From: Diospyros lotus
Taxonomy: Eukaryota > Streptophyta > Magnoliopsida > Ericales > Ebenaceae
Assembly: GCF_014633365.1 (NCBI RefSeq)
Contig: NW_026267104.1
Location: 2,294,001-2,358,000, forward strand
Direction of reading: 5' to 3'
Length of the DNA stretch: 64,000 bases
Each line of letters opens with the position of its first letter. Position 1 is the stretch's first letter. Below the pieces are notes generated by a model. That model was not told the origin of the DNA and did no database searches. It saw only the letters and a program-made list of their open reading frames with translations. Both the position numbers and the translations under genes were made by a program. This document shows positions 58,201 through 64,000 of the stretch, piece after piece.

Positions 58201-59417
58201 AGTAACCCATTTTCTTTCCCATATTTCTCGATTTCAGTATAACCTATGGTCATCAAAATGAATGTTTAAGGATGCAGTCCTCATTAATCTCCATTATCAT
58301 CATTATTACATTTATCAGAAATAAAAATAAATAAAAACAACTCATTCCTTTCATAGAAAAATGTCAACAAGAAAGATGAATTAAATGACAGACCATACGA
58401 TATTGATCACAGCACATTATCAGTCAGCTGGTTTGCAAGAAGATGAAACCACGAATAACTATTTTCTGTCAATACTAATTAGTTTCTTTTCTTCAGATGA
58501 TATTAGACCAACTTGTATTTACTTGACCAGAAAACCTTCACTAGATCAAAAAGAACTCTACATATAAATCAGAAAAATAACCTGCACTAAAGGCAACAGT
58601 CTTGTTTCTTCGTTCGTTGCGTATCTACATAGCTAGGCTGGTTTTAATGAACCAACCACCATAAAAAGGAAAGGAATGTGGAAACTTGTCGAACTTTTGT
58701 GTAACTTATCAAATGAAATATACATCATTCTAACCTGAGCTCAACTTGCCTCGCAATAAAAGAAAAACAAATAAATAGGGATAACTAGAGATCATAGTTA
58801 TCTAAGTAGATGCAACCAAATACCAATCGTGTACCATTATCACAGTAATGCAGCACTCTTATAACCCCTCCCTCTCCAAAATGGAATACAATTTGCATTA
58901 CTTCCAAAGGAATGTAAAAACACAAGCCTTTGTCTGCGTGGAACACATAAACAATCACATGCCTATGAGCCTGTATGCACTTATGTACACCTTTTCGAGA
59001 GCGCACAATAACCGCATCATCAAAACACAAAAAAACATGTATGCATTTGTTGTCTGTTTGTGGGAGTCTGTTACGTATTCTAAGCACGCTTTTATCAGTA
59101 TCGAACACCAGACGAGACTTGTCAACCAAATATACAAATGTCAAATTGAATAAAGAAAAAAAAAAAAAAAAACAATGCGTGATTCTCAAATCAAAATTAG
59201 CAAGCGGCAATAGAACCCTAGATCGTTAGTTATTGCATGATCCACCAGTAGAGCGAACATCGGAAAGGAGACTGTATGGTCCAGAAATTGAAATGATAGA
59301 GAAGGAAGAAAAAAGGAGAGGAATCGTATCGTACTCGGATCGGAGAGCATTGATGGGATTGGAGGAGATAAGAGGCGCAAAACGCCTTCCCTCTCGTCTC
59401 AACGCAGCCAACGCCAT
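49296..59417 (-). CDS. ATP3: ATP synthase gamma subunit, mitochondrial
   Basis: Central rotating stalk of F1, coupling proton flow to catalysis in the matrix. Nine exons on the minus strand, 59417-59335, 57551-57508, 57371-57219, 56141-56028, 55931-55804, 50288-50166, 50077-49958, 49652-49531 and 49365-49296, join in phase to 318 residues; Arabidopsis ATP3 is about 325. Visible: a basic, Arg-rich presequence (MALAALRREGRRF); the N-terminal helix VRNRMKSVKNIQKITKAMKM; SSDKGLCGG; VSVLADDILKNVEYDALRIV; and the C-terminal helix [40 protein letters not shown]. No plastid-type regulatory cysteine insert is seen, which supports the mitochondrial form. Exon 2 start was set at GGAGCAG because this alone keeps phase with exon 1. 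Intron 5 is about 5.5 kb and packed with mobile elements. Confidence 0.95.
49500..49527. repeat. (AG)n microsatellite next to a splice donor
   Basis: Read on the minus strand, exon 8 ends AACAG|GTAT and a CT run of about 28 nt starts 4 nt into the intron (at 49527). Confidence 0.9.
50640..50865 (+). mobile_element. Diverged RTE-type LINE 3' remnant
   Basis: Shares with the other copies the block GGTCATAC.AAAGATGAAG...ATAGAATTAGAAATGAGATTA (element CGHTKRDKIRNEI region) and a final CCCAACTTGTGGGATTAAGG. The tail ends in GTGATTATT rather than (GTT)n, so it may be another subfamily. It directly abuts the TIR element. Confidence 0.55.
50866..51754. mobile_element. Terminal-inverted-repeat element, class not assigned
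   Basis: The first 21 bp (CCATAGTTGTCAAAAGTGCA plus A) are exactly complementary to the last 21 bp. GGCGCA/GTGCGCC-type sequence follows on both sides. There is no coding region. I could not see a clean target duplication, so hAT and Mutator-like both remain possible. The middle, 51090-51420, is made of imperfect tandem units of about 100 bp. Confidence 0.75.
51090..51420. repeat. Imperfect tandem repeats inside the TIR element
   Basis: Three to four units of roughly 90-110 bp share AACAATTATAG, TTAGTTTCTTCTAA and GCAAAAGAAATTAGAAGA phrases. Units have diverged by many substitutions. Confidence 0.65.
51949..52311 (+). repeat. 5' LTR
   Basis: 363 bp, TGTCACAACC...GGGCTTGACA. It differs from the 3' LTR mainly by an extra TCTC/TTCTATC-rich stretch near 52195-52255. 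Confidence 0.92.
53053..54901 (+). pseudogene. Gag-like gene of the LTR element, split by a MITE
   Basis: The first part, 53053-53809, contains a retrotransposon Gag domain (RRSKRFFQFYRISKEQKITLV... WYQRWVQDE). After the MITE, a CCHC zinc knuckle CFRCGEKYSPGHQC (near 54551-54592) leads into an acidic open stretch that runs to 54901. Removing the insert and one duplicated TAA leaves the two parts in different frames, so at least one single-base change also exists. It cannot make a full-length Gag. Confidence 0.8.
53810..54517. mobile_element. Nested MITE, probably PIF/Harbinger (Tourist-like)
   Basis: 708 bp with terminal inverted repeats: the left end GGAGCGTTTGGTACAGGAGA and the complement of the right end GGGGCGTTTGGTATAGAAGA pair over about 35 bp into TTTTTAGATTCCTGG. 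The 3-bp TAA at 53807-53809 is repeated at 54518-54520. No transposase is encoded. It interrupts gag. Confidence 0.85.
54914..55231 (+). repeat. 3' LTR
   Basis: 318 bp, the partner of 51949-52311, with the same TGTCACAACC start and GGGCTTGACA end. Confidence 0.92.
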
Positions 59418-62400
59418 TCACGATCAGTCTTCTTTCTCTTACTCTGAATCGTTCGGAGTCGCAGAGAGAAGGTCGATAGGGTTTCTATTTAACAGGAGCT
59501 GTGATCTGATGTGCAAGTGATAGACGGCAGCGACGCGAAGCCCAAATTGATGCGACTTGTTTTAATCGGTGGTGGCTCCTCTCCTGTTTGGTTCAAACCC
59601 TATTTACGCTGTCGTTTAACCTTGTACCTCACCCGTTTAGTTATTTGTAGATCCCACTACAAAGCTGTGCGTGTTTATAAAAAATATATATATAAATATA
59701 AAAATATATATATATGCTCAAATAGAGAGGTCACTCACGCACAAATAAAAAATAAAAAAATATTTTTAAAGAATTGTGGGGGATTGCAATTTAATTTTTA
59801 TTTATTTTTAGACATATTTGACCAAACCCCAGGGCCAATGGAGGGCAATTAGGTTGGGTTGAAGAGAGCCCCATCTCTGTTGGCAGAAAACTTGGCTACA
59901 AATTGGGAAAATTTCAGAAAAGAAACAAATGGCATGACATTGGGCAATGAGGCATACAATTGTGGCTTGAGATAATGATATTAAAATGTTTAATTTACCG
60001 TCATTTGATTTCAATTGTTGACTAGGCGAAATGTATTATTTGTTTTTATTTGATTTGAATTCGTAAAAACCACTCCAGCGAGGGTAGGTCTAATTAACCT
60101 GATAATTTAGTTAATCAAGATATTGAGATGGCATTTTTTTTAATTTATAATGAAATGGGGTTGCATTTTGATTAAATTGATTTATCTTGGTATCATCTAT
60201 TTTTCATTTTTCTTTTTACGAGTTTTTGTATCGATTTTTTATGACATTCATTTTTAATAGCATTCTCTACAATTGTAATTTGATATTATACAACATTTTA
60301 TGACACGTTTAGTGAATTTATCTCTAATTATGTTATTCAGGCATCACTCACATGTCTTACCTAAATTTGATTTCAAAAGTAGAAATTTAATTTAAAAATT
60401 AAAATTAACTTTGTTAAGGCCATCTCCAACGCGAGCAAAACTTCCTCGCTAAGTCAAAATTTGAGGAGAAAATTGCTAGAAACCTCTCCAACGAGCCTCC
60501 CTATTTAGCGATTTTCTCCTCAAAATTGTATGGAGCTTCAAACGACTCCAAGGAGTAAAATATTGCTCATCAACTTCTCCAACGACTCTCTTTTGTTGAA
60601 ATTGAAATTTGATGAAATTGAAAATTGAAGAAGATGTCGGAGATAAGCAACGAAAGAGACAACAACGACGAAAAGTAGCAGCGACGGTGGCAAGGAGTAA
60701 TAGCAACGGTGACAAAGAGCAACAGCGGCGGCAACTACCAACGAGGAGCAACAACAGTTTTCAAGACGGCGATGAGCAGCAACAACATCAATGATGACTA
60801 AATCTAGTGTCGACGACAAAGAACAAGTCTTCTCTGAGCTGAACGAATACCAGATGAAGAATTTGTATACGTGTGTGTATATTTAAACGAAGACCTAAAA
60901 TTGTTTCTAGAAATTTTTGTGCAATTGTTTGGAAAAAAAAAATTATGTATTTATTTATTAATTTTATTTATATGTGTACTTGATTATTTTGTATATTTAA
61001 TTTTAAAATTTTAATTTATGTATTTAATTATTAATTTTATATATATGTTAAAATTATAAATAAAGTAAAAAAAATATAATTAAAGTTTATACAAATAAAA
61101 AAATAAAATAGAGAGTAGAATAGATAATCTAGTTAGAGCACGCACGATTTTTAAGATAGGTTGAAAATAGAGAGTAATTCATTTATAATATTATAAAAAA
61201 TGAGATAAGGAGGTGAGTTATAGATGGGCTAAAGAATATAACACTGAAGTCTCCGTTATAGGGTTAACATGAATTTAAAAATATCGTAACTTATTTAACC
61301 ATTTTAAAAATAAAAAGACTAATTTAATCCGTGTATTTTTTTATTATTATCTCAAAATATTCACAAATACAGAACTACAATTTTAATTATAAATATTTGC
61401 AGTTTATAATTTTTAATGCTCAAAGCCAGGGGAGACTGCACGCTGCGCAGTTGTCGTATCTCATTAGCAGCCAGTTCTGTTTGAGACCTCATCCTCCACC
61501 CCATCCCCATTCCAATCTGTTTTCAAGCTCCATCCACAACAAGAAATACCACCGTCTGTTTACCATCATTATGAAGAAGTCGACGATATATCCTCTCTTT
61601 TGGGTCATTATTATTGCTAGGCTACTCAATGCTCCTTTATATTGTTCTATTAACATGGCATAGAAAATCAGAACAATTCATACAAAAAACTCTTGCTTCT
61701 AAATGCTCAAAATGTTCATGGTACAAAGAGTAACCAGCGTTTGCTGCATGCAAGAGGCTGCCTCCAAAAAAACTCAAGCTCACTTGCAAACTCTAGCTAG
61801 CTGGCTGCATTTGCTGACTGTCACCTGTCACAAGTTGCTCCTTCCTTTGAATCCGACAAACAAAATTCTTAATCTCACCACTTTGTTAGATCCTTTGTGG
61901 AGCTTGATTCAATTTATGACATCCACAACACAAAGCCAGTATAAAGCCCAAAACCTAAACAGGCCCAAATTAAGAGTTCTATTTTTTCTCTAATCTTCAT
62001 ATACAAATATGTCAATATTGTTCTTGAAATTGTAACGTTCTCAAGTAGTGAAAAAACACTTAGTGCAGCCATGGACATAGACATTCTTTGTTGAACCACA
62101 TAAATTCAGTCATTTGTATGTGTGACTTTGTTCTAAATTTTCTTTATCACTTTATTCTATGCCTAACACCTTCCACTCTTGAAACTTTTTTGTGCGCACA
62201 ACTTCACTAACACAAATTAACTCATTGACACAGTACATCGGCAAATATGTATTAAATATAGTTTTCCACAATGCTAGCAATGGAATTGTACGAGATTAGG
62301 CAACGTTTTGGTCATCATAAACATCCCTGAACAATAAACAGAATGCCTCAATCAACTTTAAACTTGTGTGTTTGAATGGAGTGGAAATGTGAGTTTGTGT

Positions 62401-62902
62401 TACCACCCTATTTCTGTTTTTTTTTTTATCCATCCTTTTAGCTTTTTTTCTTAATTCTGTGCGTATGTGTGTGTGTGTTTTGTTGTTTTGTTGGGGGAAG
62501 GGGGGGCAGTGAAGGTAGGTAAAAAATAAGCCACAAGAGAAAGAACTCAAATTTGAGACTACTGTCCATTTTTTGAAAGTATAAAATCATTGTTCACCAT
62601 TTTTAAAGTACAACAAAGGTCCATTCTTGAATGAAACTGTCTAATAGTTCAACCAAAACAAAAAATAAATAAATAAATAAATACTAACATGGTCTTAGAA
62701 GCAGAAGCCTGCTTTCTACACAAGAACTTCCAATTATACATCACATTTGAGTTGACAAAAAGAAAAGACGCTTCTATAACACTTTTAAGTAGAGAAGGCT
62801 TTGTGATGAATTGATCTACTAAGGAAAGAAAAATAAATAAAGAATCACATATGCTACCCAACTGGCTAAGGTTTTCCTTACCTATTCTTAGCAAGCAACT
62901 CG
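59418..62902. other. Spacer between ATP synthase gamma and the JJJ1-type gene
   Basis: It contains the promoter of ATP synthase gamma at the left and probably the 3'UTR of the JJJ1-type gene at the right. In the middle are (TA)n-like runs near 59685, a Gln/Arg-biased CAA/GCA-rich stretch at 60640-60790 and AT-rich sequence. A GGCCATCTCCAACG word at 60418 resembles a MITE end but I find no partner. No gene is supported. Confidence 0.6.
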
Positions 62903-64000
62903 TCATCGAAATTTCAATGTAGCATGTCCTGTGTCACCCAGATGTTTATATAGTTTATTTCTGCATGACAAAGAAGAGAGTTCCAGGTGATCAGAAACTA
63001 AAGCAACAAACAGGTGGGTGGGGAAAAAAATGTGGTGCAAAAGGAAAGCTAAAGCAGATAACCCCAGAATTACCTCGATTCAAATTCCTTTCCACATGTG
63101 TCGCATATGCTGCCCAAATTTTTTGATGTCGCCTGAGTGTAAAGCAAGATGCCATCCATGATTGGACATAAAATGAGTATGAATGATCAAATTGCTTTTA
63201 TCATAAATAAAAAAAAAAAAAAAAAAACCTTAAAAGGACCAATTTTATGCATTCAACTTCTGAAGTACAATAAGCCAGCAATAGTCCAAGTCAGACTAAT
63301 AAAAACTACCATGTTCAAATCACCATATAAGATTTAGCAAGTACAAGGCATAACAGCACTTAGGAGTCTTCTGATTGCAGTAAATAATAATTTCAGACAG
63401 CATATTTGTTGGATAACTTTAAGAATTCCAAATCCGAACTATTTTTATCTGGGAAGAACCTATATCTGTCCCCCTTTTAAGTTTTGCAGAAATTAAACTT
63501 TACAAATTATCAACTAGCCTCGGAAATTTAGCCCTATATGATAATATGATATTCACAAATAAAGCAAAAATGGCAATCCATTGCATGTATCTTCCAAAGT
63601 GTCTTACCTTCTGTTTCTTTCCTTTTGAAGAGTTCTTTGATTTGGCATTTAGAGCCTTTTGACCTTTTCCCACTTGACCATCTCCTTTGCCATTCTCATT
63701 CAGCACAAAAGCATGGGAAGAAATCTTGTCTTCATGCAAACCTTCATCATCCCCATTATGTCCTTCAAGCTTGCCACTGACTTCAGTTCCATGAGTAGCA
63801 GCAGCTTCTTCATCAAATCTTCTACCCATCTCTCCCTTTGTTCCTCTTTTCCTTCTAGCGCTCTTTTGGTTATTATATGCCATAAAATCCATTTCCTCAT
63901 CATCATTATCACCATGAACATTTGAGGATGAAGCATTGGTTTTAGGTTGACGCATTGAATTTGCATTTTTCCGACGCCTATGCCCCGACACCATGGCTTC
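62903..64000 (-). CDS. JJJ1: JJJ1/DNAJC21-type DNAJ protein, C-terminal part (runs off the window)
   Basis: A cytosolic J-protein that, in yeast, helps Hsp70 recycle 60S maturation factors. Only the 3' end lies here: an exon from beyond 64000 to 63608, then 63132-63074 and 62960-62903, all in phase. The first part is charged and disordered (RRRKNANSMR, ARRKRG, KNSSKGKKQK). The short second exon encodes CDTCGKEFES and the last R|NKLYKHLGDTGH, together the C-terminal C2H2 zinc finger C-x2-C-x12-H-x5-H typical of JJJ1. The protein ends ATLKFR. The J domain and the first zinc finger should lie to the right of this window. The assignment rests on this finger and the basic region before it. Confidence 0.82.

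Noticed and set aside
60418..61145. GGCCATCTCCAACG word and CAA/GCA-rich open frame, considered as a MITE or a small gene
   Set aside because: No complementary right end was found, and the open frame is low-complexity Gln/Arg sequence.
1..64000. CRISPR arrays, bacterial operons, rRNA or tRNA genes
   Set aside because: Direct repeats here are tandem or dispersed mobile elements without regular spacers. I saw no convincing tRNA or rRNA gene; tRNA-like A/B boxes belong to SINE remnants.

Overview
This is nuclear DNA of a flowering plant, most likely a eudicot. Spliceosomal introns, AT-rich spacers and plant-specific families (Ninja/AFP, POLAR-like, RBOH, plant mobile domain, Au-type SINEs) support that. 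I cannot name the species. All exon chains below were built by hand from GT/AG sites, phase continuity and remembered family sequences; none is backed by transcripts.

Layout, left to right: a Ninja-family/AFP regulator (+, 2258-4307); an intronless presenilin (-, 7196-8485); a mitochondrial-type glycine-rich RNA-binding protein (+, 11267-13844, with a 2-kb 5'UTR intron starting at 9247); a POLAR-like protein (-, 14401-23069); a 7.84-kb Mutator-like element (25799-33639); plastid phosphoserine phosphatase (-, 35336-39078); an RBOH NADPH oxidase of 14 exons (+, 41159-48633); mitochondrial ATP synthase gamma of 9 exons (-, 49296-59417); and the 3' end of a JJJ1-type DNAJ protein (-, 62903 to beyond the window). 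These host genes are ordinary unlinked housekeeping, signalling and developmental genes; nothing suggests a biosynthetic cluster.

The most striking object is the Mutator-like element. It has 47-bp terminal inverted repeats (43/47 matching) and a perfect 9-bp target duplication. It carries two genes pointing inward, tail to tail. On the left is a MULE transposase (FAR1-like zinc finger, DDE core, SWIM finger) fused to an OTU-type cysteine protease domain, broken by one in-frame TAG. On the right is a five-exon plant mobile domain (PMD) gene that reads open for 615 residues. Near each end lies a GC-rich array of long, almost perfect palindromes, up to 67-nt arms with a 10-nt loop. The two arrays are unrelated in sequence but similarly placed.

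Introns hold a rich set of other mobile elements: RTE-type LINE copies (three with visible target duplications and (GTT)n tails), several Au-like SINE fragments, a gag-only Ty3/Gypsy-like LTR element that contains a nested MITE, and a separate terminal-inverted-repeat element. Intron 5 of the ATP synthase gamma gene alone holds four of these. Spacers contain long homopolymer G tracts and microsatellites but no further genes that I can support.
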